Assembly: GCF_008373765.1 (NCBI RefSeq)
Contig: NZ_VUJW01000006.1
Location: forward strand, 1-59,659
Reading direction: 5' to 3'
DNA: 59,659 nt
Origin: Nocardioides antri
GTDB lineage: Bacteria; Actinomycetota; Actinomycetes; Propionibacteriales; Nocardioidaceae
The notes under the pieces: generated by a model
Database searches by the model: none
What the model was told of the DNA's origin: nothing
The model's input: the letters and a program-made list of their open reading frames with translations, nothing else
In this document: one piece after another, positions 33,810 through 42,977 of the stretch
Layout of the letters: every line of letters begins with the position of its first letter
Position numbering within the stretch: the first letter of the stretch is position 1
Program-made: the position numbers and the translations under genes

Positions 33810-35168
33810 ATGCGGCTGACCGCTGACGACAGAGAGATCGCCCGGCTCGCCGTACCCGCGTTCCTGGCGCTCGTCGCGGAGCCCCTCTTCCTCCTCGGCG
33901 ACGCCGCGGTCGTGGGCCACCTCGGCACCCGCGAGCTCGCCGGCCTCGGCATCGCGGCCACGGTGCTGCAGACCCTCGTCGGCCTGTGCGTCTTCCTGGC
34001 CTACGGCACCACGGCGGGTGTGGCGCGGCAGCTCGGCGCGGGCCGCCGCGGGGCCGCGCTCGCGCAGGGCGTCGACGGGCTCTGGCTCGCCGTCGTGATC
34101 GGCGTGCCGACGACCGTCGCGGGGATCGTGCTGACCGGTCCGCTGGTCGCCGCGCTCGGACCCGGCGCCGCGGTGGCGCACGAGGCCGAGACCTACCTCC
34201 GGGTCGCCCTGCTCGGTGTCACGCCGCTGCTCCTCATGCTCGCCGCCACGGGCGTGCTGCGCGGGCTGCAGGACACCCGTACACCGCTGGTCGTCGCGAT
34301 CGCGGGCAACGCCGCGAACCTCGTCCTCAACGTGCTCCTCGTCTACGGCATCGGCCCGCTCCCCCACCTCGGCATCGCCGGCTCGGCGCTCGGATCGGTC
34401 CTGGCCCAGGTGGGCTCGGCGGCAGCGCTCGTCTACGTCGTGGTGCGGGCGGCGCGCCGGGAGGGTGCCTCGCTCCGCCCCGACGCACCGGGGATCCGCA
34501 CGGCAGCGCGCGCCGGCGTACCCCTCCTGGTGCGCACCCTCACCCTCCGCGCCTCCCTGCTGGTCACGACGTACGCCGTCGTGCTGACCGCCGGCGCCAC
34601 CACCGACGAGGCGGTGCCGATCGCCACCCACCAGCTGGCGATGACGCTGTGGGGCTTCCTCGCCTTCGTCCTCGACGCCATCGCGATCGCCGCGCAGGCG
34701 ATCACAGGACGGCACCTCGGCGCGGGCGACGTCGGCGCGGCGCGCACGGTCACCCGCCGGATGGTGGGCTGGGGCGTCGTCAGCGGCGTCGTCACCGGCC
34801 TCCTGCTGGCCGCAGCCAGCCCGGTGCTGGGCGTGCTGTTCACCACCGACGACGACGTACGACGTGCGCTCGTGCCGGTCCTCCTCGTCGCGGCCCTGGC
34901 GCAGCCGGTCGCGGGCGTGGTGTTCGTCCTCGACGGCGTCCTCATCGGGGCCGGCGACGGCACCTACCTGGCCTGGGCCGGGGTCGCCGTGCTGGGCGGC
35001 TACGCTCCGCTCGTGCTGGGTGCTGCAGTGGTGACCGACGACTGGGTCGGCGGGGGCCTGCCCTGGCTGTGGGCCGTCTTCGGCCTGGTCTTCATGGGCG
35101 GCCGGTTCGTCACCCTCACCCGCCGCGCCGCCGGCGACCGCTGGCTGGTGACCGGAGCGGCCCGGTGA
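33810..35168 (+). CDS. MATE family efflux transporter (DinF-like)
   Basis: A 452-aa membrane protein with twelve hydrophobic helices in two related halves. MATE motifs appear in RLAVPAFLALVAEPLFLLGD (first helix), AVVGHLGTRELAGLGIAATV, LRGLQDTRTPLVVAIAGNAA and the second-half match HQLAMTLWGFLAFVLDAIAI. The family exports cationic drugs, dyes or metabolites using Na+ or H+. The DinF branch is suggested by overall pattern only. The ATG at 33810 is followed by MRLTADDREIARL, the usual short lead. The next gene is coupled by a 4-bp overlap (GTGA). Confidence 0.9.
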   Translation: MRLTADDREIARLAVPAFLALVAEPLFLLGDAAVVGHLGTRELAGLGIAATVLQTLVGLCVFLAYGTTAGVARQLGAGRRGAALAQGVDGLWLAVVIGVPTTVAGIVLTGPLVAALGPGAAVAHEAETYLRVALLGVTPLLLMLAATGVLRGLQDTRTPLVVAIAGNAANLVLNVLLVYGIGPLPHLGIAGSALGSVLAQVGSAAALVYVVVRAARREGASLRPDAPGIRTAARAGVPLLVRTLTLRASLLVTTYAVVLTAGATTDEAVPIATHQLAMTLWGFLAFVLDAIAIAAQAITGRHLGAGDVGAARTVTRRMVGWGVVSGVVTGLLLAAASPVLGVLFTTDDDVRRALVPVLLVAALAQPVAGVVFVLDGVLIGAGDGTYLAWAGVAVLGGYAPLVLGAAVVTDDWVGGGLPWLWAVFGLVFMGGRFVTLTRRAAGDRWLVTGAAR

Positions 35169-35710
35169 AGCCGCTCTACTTCTTCGCGCTCGGCATCCTG
35201 CTGGTCGTCCTCAGGCCGACGGACCTGGAGTGGGACATCTACCCGAACCCGCTCGGCTGGGTCTTCGTCCTGCTCGGGCTCTACGGCCTCGGGCGGGCCA
35301 GACCGGTCCGCTGGGCGCGACCGCTTGCGCTCACGGCTGTGGTCGCGCTGGTCGTCGACTCGGTCCTCTTCTGGCCGGCGGCCGCGGCGTGGCTGGAGGA
35401 CGCCGAGCCGGCGCTGGGCTGGGCGGCCAACCTGCCGCGGTTCGGGTTCTTCGCCCTGTTGTGCGCCGAGCTGAGCCGGGCGGCCGTGTCGGCGGCGGAC
35501 CGGCGAGCAGGCGCGTGGTTCTCCTGGACCGGCGTCCTCATGATCCTGGTGATGATCGCCCCGGTGCTGGTGTTCGGCGCGGGCTGGAGCGATTTCGGCC
35601 CGGCGGCGGAGGCCGCGGCCCAGGTCAGCCAGCTCCTGCTGCTGGTGCTCTGCGCGGTCTACGGCAGCCGGGTGTGGGCGGGCGCGCCGGAGCCGGCTCC
35701 TTCCGAGTAG
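35165..35710 (+). CDS. small multi-pass membrane protein (181 aa)
   Basis: Starts with GTG at 35165 within the MATE stop. Four to five hydrophobic helices are visible: LYFFALGILLVVLRPTD, PLGWVFVLLGLYGLGR, LALTAVVALVVDSVLFWPAA, WTGVLMILVMIAPVLVFGAG and VSQLLLLVLCAVYGSRVWAG. I do not recognise a family. Coupling to MATE suggests shared expression, perhaps an accessory membrane protein. The stop is immediately followed by the stop of the convergent lipoprotein gene. Confidence 0.8.
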   Translation: MKPLYFFALGILLVVLRPTDLEWDIYPNPLGWVFVLLGLYGLGRARPVRWARPLALTAVVALVVDSVLFWPAAAAWLEDAEPALGWAANLPRFGFFALLCAELSRAAVSAADRRAGAWFSWTGVLMILVMIAPVLVFGAGWSDFGPAAEAAAQVSQLLLLVLCAVYGSRVWAGAPEPAPSE

Positions 35711-36355
35711 CTAGCTGCCCAGCTTCTCCAGCACCGTCTCCGCGAGGGCGATCGACTGCTCCTTCGGGTCTCCCTCGAAGTCGACCCCGTCCTCGTAGTC
35801 CAGGTCGATGTCGAAGTTGTAGCCCTCCGTGCACACCCGGAGCGTCGCCTCGAGCGGAGGGGCCTCGTCGCGCTCCCACCAGGCGGACTGGCCGACGCCG
35901 GCGACCGGCTCGACGGTCGACGCGATCGCGCTCGGCTCCGGGCAGGTGAACTCACCCTCGGTGAAGTCGTCCGGACCGGTCAGCGCCAGCTGCACCTCGA
36001 CCAGGTCCTCGGCCTCGTAGCTGCAGTTCTCGCTCTGCCAGGCGAGGTCCTGCTCGGTGGTCCCCCCGCCGCCGAACGACGGGTCTCCGACCGGGACACC
36101 GAACGCCGCCTCGACGTCCTCCGGCGTCAGCACGTCGCACGGGGCCGGGAGCGCACCGGCCGTTCCGGTGCCCGTCGTCTCGCTCGTCGTCTCGCTGGTC
36201 GTCTCGCTCGACGTCTCGGTCGGCACCTCCGGGGAGTCCGGCGAGGACGACGTGGGAGGCGCGTCCTCGGGGTTGTCGTCGTCGCCGCCGCAGGCAGCGA
36301 GCCCGGGGGCGGTGAGCAGGACGAGGACCGGCGCGAGCCTCCGCAACGAGCGCAT
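35711..36355 (-). CDS. DUF3558-like lipoprotein
   Basis: A 214-aa lipoprotein: MRSLRRLAPVLVLLTAPGLA then ACGG gives a lipobox cysteine near residue 22. A low-complexity linker with repeated ETTS units (about 47-62, TSSETTSETTSETTGTG) leads into a folded domain (about 70-214). ALPAPCDVLTPEDVEAAFGV is typical for DUF3558, a group of actinobacterial secreted lipoproteins with paired cysteines. The function is unknown. It is encoded next to the rplI-side terminator, tail to tail with the membrane protein gene. Confidence 0.8.
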   Translation of the reverse strand: MRSLRRLAPVLVLLTAPGLAACGGDDDNPEDAPPTSSSPDSPEVPTETSSETTSETTSETTGTGTAGALPAPCDVLTPEDVEAAFGVPVGDPSFGGGGTTEQDLAWQSENCSYEAEDLVEVQLALTGPDDFTEGEFTCPEPSAIASTVEPVAGVGQSAWWERDEAPPLEATLRVCTEGYNFDIDLDYEDGVDFEGDPKEQSIALAETVLEKLGS

Positions 36356-36424
36356 GGAGCCACCCTAGGTGGCGACAGCCCTACGGCGCGGGGAACCGCT
36401 CGGCGGTCAGCAGCACAAAATGAC

Positions 36425-36456
36425 GAACGGCCGGCCCCCGAGGGGACCGGCCGTTC
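36425..36456 (-). terminator. intrinsic terminator of the rpsF-ssb-rpsR-rplI operon
   Basis: GAACGGCCGG (36425-36434) pairs with CCGGCCGTTC (36447-36456), with further C/G pairs inside and a one-base bulge. On the minus strand it is followed by a short T-run (CATTTTG). It is placed 28 bp after the rplI stop. Confidence 0.8.
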
Positions 36457-36484
36457 GGTCAGTCGATGGCCCGTATCGGGGCCG

Positions 36485-36931
36485 TCAGGCGGGGATCACG
36501 TTGAGCGCGACCGCCGCGGACACGTCGTCGTGCAGCTTGATCGAGACCTGGTGGGAACCGAGGGTCTTGATCGGGTTGCCGAGGACGATGGTCCGCTTGT
36601 CGATCTGCTCGCCGGTGACCTCACCGAGCGCGTCGGCCACGTCGCCGACGGTGACGGCGCCGAAGAGGCGACCGCCCTGGCCGGCCTTGACCTTGACGTC
36701 GACCGGGCTCTTCTCGAGCTTGGCCTTGATCTCGGCGGCGTGCGCCTCGTCGCGGACGGCGCGGGCGGACCGGGCCGTCTTGATCGCGTCGGCCTGGCTC
36801 TGCGCACCGCGGGTCCAGCGGATCGCGACGCCCCGCGGGAGGAGGTAGTTGCGGCCGTAGCCGTCCTTGACCTCCACCACGTCGCCGGCGGCACCGAGGC
36901 CCTCGACCTCCTGGGTCAGGATGATCTTCAT
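36485..36931 (-). CDS. rplI: 50S ribosomal protein L9
   Basis: A 148-aa ribosomal protein of the usual length. The N-terminal domain is [20 protein letters not shown] with [17 protein letters not shown], the L9 signature, followed by the long connecting helix and the C-terminal domain (about 80-148, [16 protein letters not shown]). It binds 23S rRNA and stabilises the stalk base region. It is the last gene of rpsF-ssb-rpsR-rplI, with a terminator behind it. AAGGAG precedes the start. Confidence 0.98.
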   Translation of the reverse strand: MKIILTQEVEGLGAAGDVVEVKDGYGRNYLLPRGVAIRWTRGAQSQADAIKTARSARAVRDEAHAAEIKAKLEKSPVDVKVKAGQGGRLFGAVTVGDVADALGEVTGEQIDKRTIVLGNPIKTLGSHQVSIKLHDDVSAAVALNVIPA

Positions 36932-36955
36932 GTCAGCGTCTCTCCTTCCGGCTGC

Positions 36956-37192
36956 TCAGCGGCCCGAGGCCGTGTAGGGCAGCAGGGCGACCTCGCGGGC
37001 GTTCTTGACGGCGATGGCCACGTCGCGCTGGTGCTGGACGCAGTTGCCGGTCACCCGACGAGCGCGGATCTTGCCGCGGTCGGAGATGAACTTCCGGAGC
37101 AACGCGGTGTCCTTGTAGTCGACACCGGTCGCCTTCTCCTTGCAGAACTGGCAAACCTTCTTCTTCGGCTTGCGGATGACTGCCTTGGCCAT
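36956..37192 (-). CDS. rpsR: 30S ribosomal protein S18
   Basis: A 78-aa protein from ATG 37192 ([20 protein letters not shown]). It keeps the CxxC pair (VCQFC) of the zinc-containing C+ form and the core [20 protein letters not shown]. It binds with S6 on the platform of the small subunit. The open frame extends upstream but only into the ssb 3' area. AGGAGG-type ribosome-binding sequence precedes the start. Confidence 0.97.
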   Translation of the reverse strand: MAKAVIRKPKKKVCQFCKEKATGVDYKDTALLRKFISDRGKIRARRVTGNCVQHQRDVAIAVKNAREVALLPYTASGR

Positions 37193-37266
37193 TGTGGTGC
37201 TCCTCCTAAAGAAGCCCGACCCCGTCAGTCGAAGGGGGCGGAATGGTGGGTTGATGATGGGATGGA

Positions 37267-37818
37267 TCAGAAGGGCGGTTCGTCGCTGCCGACGCCCGGG
37301 GCACCCCACGGGTCACCGGCCGGCGCGCCGCCGCCCTGGTTGCCGCCGCCGGCCGGAGCCGACGAGGCCCACGGGTCGGCAGCAGGGGCGCCGCCGCCGG
37401 CGTAGCCGCCGCCACCGCCGCCCTGGCTGCCGTAGCCGCCGCCACCACCGGACCGGGTGGCCCGGGTGACCTTGGCCGTGGCGTACTTCAGCGACGGGCC
37501 GACTTCCTCGACCTCGATCTCGAACACGGTGCGCTTCTCACCCTCGCGCGTCTCGTACTGCCGCGACTTCAGCCGGCCCTGGACGACGACCCGCATGCCC
37601 TTGGTGAGGGACTCCGCGACGTTCTCGGCGGCCTGCCGCCACACCGAGCAGGACAGGAACAGCGCGTCCCCGTCCTTCCACTCGTTGGACTGCTTGTCGA
37701 ACGTGCGCGGCGTCGACGCGATCCGGAAGTTCGCCACGGCCGCACCCGACGGGGTGAAGCGCAGCTCCGGGTCGTCGACGAGGTTGCCGACGACGGTGAT
37801 GACGGTCTCGCCTGCCAT
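37267..37818 (-). CDS. ssb: single-stranded DNA-binding protein
   Basis: A 183-aa SSB. The OB-fold is about 1-115 ([60 protein letters not shown]). A flexible Gly-rich tail (about 122-175, repeated [15 protein letters not shown]-type runs) ends in the acidic tip SDEPPF, which binds partner proteins. It coats single-stranded DNA during replication. It lies between rpsF and rpsR, the typical bacterial arrangement. Confidence 0.98.
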   Translation of the reverse strand: MAGETVITVVGNLVDDPELRFTPSGAAVANFRIASTPRTFDKQSNEWKDGDALFLSCSVWRQAAENVAESLTKGMRVVVQGRLKSRQYETREGEKRTVFEIEVEEVGPSLKYATAKVTRATRSGGGGGYGSQGGGGGGYAGGGAPAADPWASSAPAGGGNQGGGAPAGDPWGAPGVGSDEPPF

Positions 37819-37936
37819 TTCAGGTCTCCCTAGCGTTCGTGTTCAGTGAGTACGACGTACGTCGGCGCTCATCGTGTCGCGACCAACCGACAATGGGTAG
37901 GCCTCTTCCACAGTGGTCCGAGCGCCGCGTCGTGGT

Positions 37937-38224
37937 TCACACCGTCGGACGCAGGACCTTCGTGCGCAGGATGGCCTCGTTGAGGCCGAGCTGGCGGTCG
38001 AACTCGGCGACCGTCGCGGGCGTAGCCGTCAGGTTGATGACGGCGTAGATGCCCTCGGCGTTCTTGTTGATCTCGTACGCCAGGCGGCGACGGCCCCAGA
38101 TGTCGACGTTGTCGACCGAGCCACCGTCCTTGCGGACGACGTTGAGGTACTTGTCGAGCGACGGCTCGACCGTGCGCTCGTCGAGGCTGGGGTCGAGGAT
38201 GACCATGACTTCGTATGCACGCAA
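37937..38224 (-). CDS. rpsF: 30S ribosomal protein S6
   Basis: A 95-aa S6. I choose the TTG at 38224 (codes [19 protein letters not shown]), because bacterial S6 proteins begin with R-x-Y-E and because GGAGG and GGAG lie upstream. The ATG at 38287 would add 21 non-conserved residues. The core [20 protein letters not shown] then [11 protein letters not shown] is diagnostic. It is the first gene of the operon; 38225-38357 is its promoter region. Confidence 0.95.
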   Translation of the reverse strand: MRAYEVMVILDPSLDERTVEPSLDKYLNVVRKDGGSVDNVDIWGRRRLAYEINKNAEGIYAVINLTATPATVAEFDRQLGLNEAILRTKVLRPTV

Positions 38225-38357
38225 AGCGGTCTCCACCTCCTCTGGACTAGGCGGCCACGGACTCTCCGTGGCAGGAGGGCTCTGCACTCGCGACTCCCCC
38301 TATGGGAGCGCGACGGGACAGGTTAACAACGACGTACGTCGCGCGACGAATCCTCGC

Positions 38358-40349
38358 TCACTGGAACCGGACCGGGTTGACGACCTGGAGGTCGCCGATG
38401 ACCAGCACCGCGGCGATGCCCTCGATCGGCTCGGCGATGTCGACGGGGAACGCCACGCAGGTCTCGTCGGGGCCGTACTCCCACACCCCGGGCGTGGACC
38501 CCAGCTGGGTGGAGCCGTTCACCGTGAAGAACTGGAGCTCGAGCGGCGTGCCGTCGGGGACACCGACGGCCGCGAACTCGGCGTAGACCGTCCCGGGGAT
38601 CTCTGCTCCGGCCAGGATCTGCGGGTCGGCGGTCGAGGTCGTCGCGCTGCACGTCGCCGCGCCGTCGAGCGACCAGCCGCCGGCGGCGAGCCCGGCGTCC
38701 GCGCCCATGTCGGGCGGCGTGTCGGCCCCGACGTCGTCGACCCACTCCGAGGAGTACGTCGCACCCGACTCCGCCGCCGCGACCACCGGCTCCGCCCACT
38801 CGGTGGGCCGCATGAGGGCCGAGCCACTGGTGAACACGCCGCCCTCGCCGCCCTCGCCCTGCGTCTCCCGCGTGCGCACCTCGGTGTTGACGCCGATGAT
38901 CTCGCCGTCGTCGTTGATGGTCGGCCCGCCGGAGTTGCCGGAGCCGAGGCGCAGGTCGCTCTCGATCCACGCGTCCTCGCCGAACGGCGGAACTGCCTTG
39001 ATGGTCGAGGCCACGCCCTCGGTCACGGTGACCGAGCGGGCGAAGGGGTCCTCGAGGTCGACCGAGGCGAGGCCGGGGTAGCCGAGCGCGACCAGCTCGT
39101 CGCCGGTCCGGACCTCCTCGCTGTCGCCGATCGGCAGCGGCTCCGGCAGGTCGAGGTCCCCCTCGACGGGGTTGCCGTCCAGGTCGCCGTCGATCCGCAG
39201 GACCGAGAGGTCGAGCGGCCCGTCGGTCGCCACCGGCGCCGCGCGGTAGCGCAGCTCGACCGGCGCGTCGGGGTCGTCGGCCGGGACGATGCCCACGACC
39301 AGGTAGTCGGGGCTGACGTCCTGCGGCTCGAAGCCGGGCGCGCCGGGGTCGGCGACGTGGGCGTTGGTGAGGATCAGGCCGTCGTCGCTGATGATCGCGC
39401 CGGACCCGGTGTGGGTCGGCTCACCGTTGCTGACCGCGACCAGGAAAACGGTGGCCGACTTCGCCCGGTCGAGCTCGGACTCGGTCAGCCCGGCGACGGC
39501 GGTCGTCGGGTCGCCGCCGCCCCCGCCCTCGTCGTCGTCACCGGCGAGCAGCGCGGCCGCGGTGATACCGCCGCCGACGAGCAGGACCGCCGCGGCGATC
39601 CCGCCGACCAGCAGCGCCGTGCGCTTGCGCTTCCTGCCGGCGAGCGCCTTCTGCGCCTCGCGCGCGGCGACGACCGGGACGACCTCGACCTCGACGCCGG
39701 CGGTCGGGTGGCCGAGCATCAGCGTGAGGGGCCCGGTGAGCTTCCGGGACGACACCCGGTCCTCGCCGTCGAACGTGCCCGCGGACGAGCGGTCGACGTA
39801 CCACCAGCCGTCGGGCCGGCTCTCGACGACGGCGTGCAGGCGGGAGACCGAGGAGTCGTCGACGACGACCTCGTTGGCCGGGTCGCGACCGATCCGCACC
39901 GTCGTGCCCGGCACGAATCGCCGGCTGCTGCCCCCGGTGCGCACCAGCAGCGCGGGACCGGGGACGAAGGACCCGGGCAGGGCACCGCCGGGCACGACCG
40001 TCTGCTGGAGCCCCGGAGGGGGGAGCACGACGTCCGCCGCCGATGTCGCGGGACGCGCGCCGACCACGGTGAACCGCAGCTCCTCGCCCGCGGCGCCCCC
40101 GATGCGGACCGTGCCCTGCCCCGACAGCCGGAGCTCGGTGACCCGGGTGCCGCCGCTGAAGGTGCCCGACGAGCTGCCGACGTCGACGAGGGTCCATCCC
40201 GTGCCGTCCGGGCGGATCTCGGCGTGACGGCGTGAGACCGTGTCGCCGGTCAGGATGACGTCCGAGCCGGGCTCGCGACCGATCGTGACCGGGCGGGTGC
40301 CGTCGAACGTGAAGGACCGGCCGCCGGCCTCGATCTGCAAGGGCGTCAT
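38358..40349 (-). CDS. double-FHA, single-pass membrane serine protease
   Basis: A 663-aa protein. Two FHA domains (about 1-97, with VTIGREPGSDVILTGDTVSR, and about 128-205, with VRIGRDPANEVVVDDSSVSR) lie in the cytosol. A basic stretch (KALAGRKRKR) precedes one membrane helix (about 228-260). Outside follows a trypsin-like protease with TNAHV (His), DLSVL (Asp) and GSGNSGGP (Ser). A C-terminal domain with a few Cys ends the protein. FHA domains bind phosphothreonine, so it can link a kinase such as PknB-type enzymes to surface proteolysis. The ATG at 40349 is fixed by the first FHA. It is divergent from the endonuclease-IV-like gene. Confidence 0.88.
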   Translation of the reverse strand: MTPLQIEAGGRSFTFDGTRPVTIGREPGSDVILTGDTVSRRHAEIRPDGTGWTLVDVGSSSGTFSGGTRVTELRLSGQGTVRIGGAAGEELRFTVVGARPATSAADVVLPPPGLQQTVVPGGALPGSFVPGPALLVRTGGSSRRFVPGTTVRIGRDPANEVVVDDSSVSRLHAVVESRPDGWWYVDRSSAGTFDGEDRVSSRKLTGPLTLMLGHPTAGVEVEVVPVVAAREAQKALAGRKRKRTALLVGGIAAAVLLVGGGITAAALLAGDDDEGGGGGDPTTAVAGLTESELDRAKSATVFLVAVSNGEPTHTGSGAIISDDGLILTNAHVADPGAPGFEPQDVSPDYLVVGIVPADDPDAPVELRYRAAPVATDGPLDLSVLRIDGDLDGNPVEGDLDLPEPLPIGDSEEVRTGDELVALGYPGLASVDLEDPFARSVTVTEGVASTIKAVPPFGEDAWIESDLRLGSGNSGGPTINDDGEIIGVNTEVRTRETQGEGGEGGVFTSGSALMRPTEWAEPVVAAAESGATYSSEWVDDVGADTPPDMGADAGLAAGGWSLDGAATCSATTSTADPQILAGAEIPGTVYAEFAAVGVPDGTPLELQFFTVNGSTQLGSTPGVWEYGPDETCVAFPVDIAEPIEGIAAVLVIGDLQVVNPVRFQ

Positions 40350-40432
40350 GGCCCGGGATCGTAGGGCCAGCAGCGCGCCCGCGGGGCGGGTCCGCGCGAA
40401 TACCCGTCGGTGGGCGCTCCTAGGGTGGACCC

Positions 40433-41239
40433 ATGAGCGAGACCGGCACCCTCAGGATCGGCGCCCATGTCGACCAGACCGACCCGATCGCGGAGGCTCA
40501 GGCGCGCAGCGCGCCGCTCGTCCAGTTCTTCCTGGGCAACCCGCAGTCCTACAAGGGGCCGGTCCTGGCCTACGACGGCGGCGCCGAGCAGCTGCGGACG
40601 GACGCCGAGGCCGCAGGCGTCGACCTCTACGTCCATGCGCCCTACCTGATCAACGTCGCCACCACCAACAACCGCCAGCGGATCCCGAGCCGCAAGCTGC
40701 TCCAGCAGCACATGGACGCCGCGGCCGAGATCGGCGCCAAGGGCCTCATCGTCCACGGTGGCCACGTGCAGGACGCCGACGACCCGGCCAAGGGCTTCGA
40801 CAACTGGCGCAAGGCGATCGAGGCGACCAACCTCAAGATCCCGCTCCTGATCGAGAACACCGCCGGCGGGACCAACGCGATGACCCGCTACCTCGAGCGG
40901 ATCGCCGGCGTCTGGGCCGCCATCGACGGCACCGAGGGCGCGGAAATGGTCGGCTTCTGCCTCGACACCTGCCACGCCCACGCCGGCGGCAACCCGCTCG
41001 AGACCATCGTCGACGACGTGCGCGCGATCACCGGCCGGATCGACCTGGTCCACTGCAACGACAGCCGCGACGAGTTCGACTCGGGGGCCGACCGCCACGC
41101 CAACTTCGGGGCCGGCCGGATCGATCCCGATCTCCTGGCCGCGGTCGTCCGCGACGCCGGCGCGCCGGTGATCGTCGAGACGCCCGGCCCGGCCGAGGCG
41201 CACGTCGCCGACTTCGCCTGGCTGCGCGAGCGGGTCTGA
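40433..41239 (+). CDS. endonuclease IV/xylose-isomerase-like TIM-barrel protein
   Basis: A 268-aa AP-endonuclease-2 family protein. It shows LYVHAPYLINVAT, the His-rich LIVHGGHV, LLIENTAGGTNAM, FCLDTCHAHAGGN, LVHCNDSRDEFDSG, and ANFGAGRIDPDLL. These correspond to the metal-ligand strands of endonuclease IV (Nfo), which cuts DNA at abasic sites. The length is near Nfo (about 280), and the metal residues seem complete, so deoxyribonuclease IV activity is likely but not certain. The ATG at 40433 is plausible. Confidence 0.82.
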   Translation: MSETGTLRIGAHVDQTDPIAEAQARSAPLVQFFLGNPQSYKGPVLAYDGGAEQLRTDAEAAGVDLYVHAPYLINVATTNNRQRIPSRKLLQQHMDAAAEIGAKGLIVHGGHVQDADDPAKGFDNWRKAIEATNLKIPLLIENTAGGTNAMTRYLERIAGVWAAIDGTEGAEMVGFCLDTCHAHAGGNPLETIVDDVRAITGRIDLVHCNDSRDEFDSGADRHANFGAGRIDPDLLAAVVRDAGAPVIVETPGPAEAHVADFAWLRERV

Positions 41240-41264
41240 CGGCGGGGGACGCCGCCTGCTCCTG

Positions 41265-41684
41265 CTACTCCGTCTGCCAGCCCAGGTTGAGCGCGATCCG
41301 CTCCAGCGTGGTGATCAGCCGCTGGTAGTCGTCCTCCGAGACGCCGTCGGTCGCCTGGTCGCGGACCCGCTGCGCGGCGATCTCCTGCACCTCGTCCACG
41401 CGCTCGACGCCGCGGTCCGTGAGCCGGTACTCCGGCTCCTGGTGCACGACCAGCCCGTCGTCGGTCAGCCGGCGCAGCGGGTCGTCCAGGCTCTCGTCGC
41501 CGTCGAGGAAGGGTGCCATCGCGTCGCGGAGCGAGTCCTCGGCGACCGCGCCGATCCGGAGCCGGTTGAGGAGCTGCCACTCCCGTCGGGTCAGGTCGCT
41601 CTCCTCCGCCGCCACCTGGAATTGCTCCTCGATGAGCTGGGCGACGGTCCTCACCCAGTAGCCGAGCGGGCGCGGTGCGGTCAT
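41265..41684 (-). CDS. MarR-like winged-helix protein
   Basis: A 139-aa protein with the MarR size and a winged-helix core: FQVAAEESDLTRREWQLLNR, DPLRRLTDDGLVVHQ and EYRLTDRGVERVDEVQEIAA. The family regulates drug and redox genes. Target genes are unknown; the MFS transporter gene lies upstream on the same strand, 48 bp away, so they may be linked. Confidence 0.72.
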   Translation of the reverse strand: MTAPRPLGYWVRTVAQLIEEQFQVAAEESDLTRREWQLLNRLRIGAVAEDSLRDAMAPFLDGDESLDDPLRRLTDDGLVVHQEPEYRLTDRGVERVDEVQEIAAQRVRDQATDGVSEDDYQRLITTLERIALNLGWQTE

Positions 41685-41732
41685 CGTTACCTCCTTGCGG
41701 TCGTCTGGGCGAGGTACCCGCGCCGCACGGGC

Positions 41733-42977
41733 CTACTCGACGGGGACCGGCTCCCGGTCGGGCCGACGGTCCATGTCGCGCCAGCGCGGGTCCACCGCGG
41801 GCAGCATGGTCACCACGAGGTACGCCGACCCGATCGCCAGCATCGCCACGCTGAGGCCGTGCCAGGAGACGAGCGCACCGCCGAGGAGGCCGCCGAAGGG
41901 CATCAGCGCGAAGCACATGGCCGTCGTCAAGGAGGACACCCGGCCGACCAGCCGGTCGGGGATCCGCTCGAAGATCACCGCGCCCAGCACGGGGTTGAGG
42001 AACCCCGAGGCGAACCCGCCGACCACCACCACGGCTCCGACCAGCCACAGCGGAGAGTCGTACGAGAAGACCGCGAAGCGGGGCGCGCCGGCCAGCAGGA
42101 ACGCCACCAGGTAGACCCAGTACCGCGGCAGCCGCACCGCCCACGCCGCAGCGCACACCGAGCCGAGGGCGGAGGCGCCGGCGAAGATCGCGAAGACGGT
42201 GCCGAGCCCGGCCGCGCCGACGTCGTACTCCTTCGCCCAGACCGGCATCAGCACGGTCGCCCACGCGACGTCGAGCAGGTTCGTGAGCGCGACCATCACC
42301 GCGATCCCGAGCAGCACCGGGTCGCGGCGCAGGAAGTCCCAGCCCTCCCGCAGCCGGACGAGGTACGGCGCCGTGTCCCTCTCCTCCTCCGCCGCCGGGT
42401 CGGGTCGCAGGGCGACCGTCGCCCAGGCGAGCACGAGCGCCGAGAGGCCGAAGCTGGCGGCGTCCACCAGCAGGGCGTTCGCCGCGCCGACGACCGAGAC
42501 CAGTGCCGCCGCGGCCGCCGCGCCGAGCAGGGTCGCGGTCCGTTCGACGGTGCTGGACAGGCCGGTCGCGCGCTCCATCGGCACCCCCGCGGTCGCGGCG
42601 AGCGCCGGCACCAGTGCGTGCTTGGCGGCGTCGCCCGGTCCCCGGAGCGCGCCGGCGGCGGCCACGATCGCGAGCAGGGCGGGGAACGAGAGCAGGTCCG
42701 CCTCGTGCAGGAGCGGGATCGCACCGACCGCGACGACGCTCGCGACGTCGCAGGCGATGGCGACGCGACGGGCCCCGAGGCGGTCGATCAGCGGTCCGCC
42801 GAGCACCTTGAGCAGGACCATCGGCAGCATCTCGGCGAGCGCCACCAGCCCGGTCCGGGTGGGGCTGCCGGTCGTGGTGAGGACGAACCACGGGATCGCG
42901 ATCATCGAGACCCGGGTGCCGACCAGGGAGATGGCGTCGGCGACCAGCCAGCCGTAGAGCGGCCGCCGGACGCTCAC
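41733..42977 (-). CDS. MFS transporter
   Basis: A 414-aa protein with about twelve hydrophobic helices. The family signature is seen around the loops (LIDRLGARRVAIACDVAS after helix 2, GRVSSLTTAMCFALMPFGGL). It resembles the enterobactin-exporter/MFS_3-type drug exporters, but the substrate is unknown. Its GTG start at 42977 overlaps the ArsR stop by 4 bp, so an ArsR-MFS operon is likely, with the regulator controlling its own transporter. Confidence 0.88.
   Translation of the reverse strand: MSVRRPLYGWLVADAISLVGTRVSMIAIPWFVLTTTGSPTRTGLVALAEMLPMVLLKVLGGPLIDRLGARRVAIACDVASVVAVGAIPLLHEADLLSFPALLAIVAAAGALRGPGDAAKHALVPALAATAGVPMERATGLSSTVERTATLLGAAAAAALVSVVGAANALLVDAASFGLSALVLAWATVALRPDPAAEEERDTAPYLVRLREGWDFLRRDPVLLGIAVMVALTNLLDVAWATVLMPVWAKEYDVGAAGLGTVFAIFAGASALGSVCAAAWAVRLPRYWVYLVAFLLAGAPRFAVFSYDSPLWLVGAVVVVGGFASGFLNPVLGAVIFERIPDRLVGRVSSLTTAMCFALMPFGGLLGGALVSWHGLSVAMLAIGSAYLVVTMLPAVDPRWRDMDRRPDREPVPVE

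Noticed and set aside
33511-33819. 102-codon ORF in the dnaB-MATE gap
   Set aside because: Weak coding character, overlaps the palindromes and the MATE start; no ribosome-binding site fits.
36170-36220. Tandem repeat in the DUF3558-like gene as a CRISPR or satellite
   Set aside because: It is a short in-frame ETTS-coding repeat of the lipoprotein linker; no spacers.
37320-37450. Repeat-rich sequence in ssb as a mobile repeat
   Set aside because: It encodes the normal Gly-rich SSB tail.
37853-38341. Palindrome CGACGTACGTCG on both sides of rpsF (37853-37864 and 38330-38341)
   Set aside because: The same 12-mer also occurs inside zwf (about 54795), so it is not specific to this promoter.
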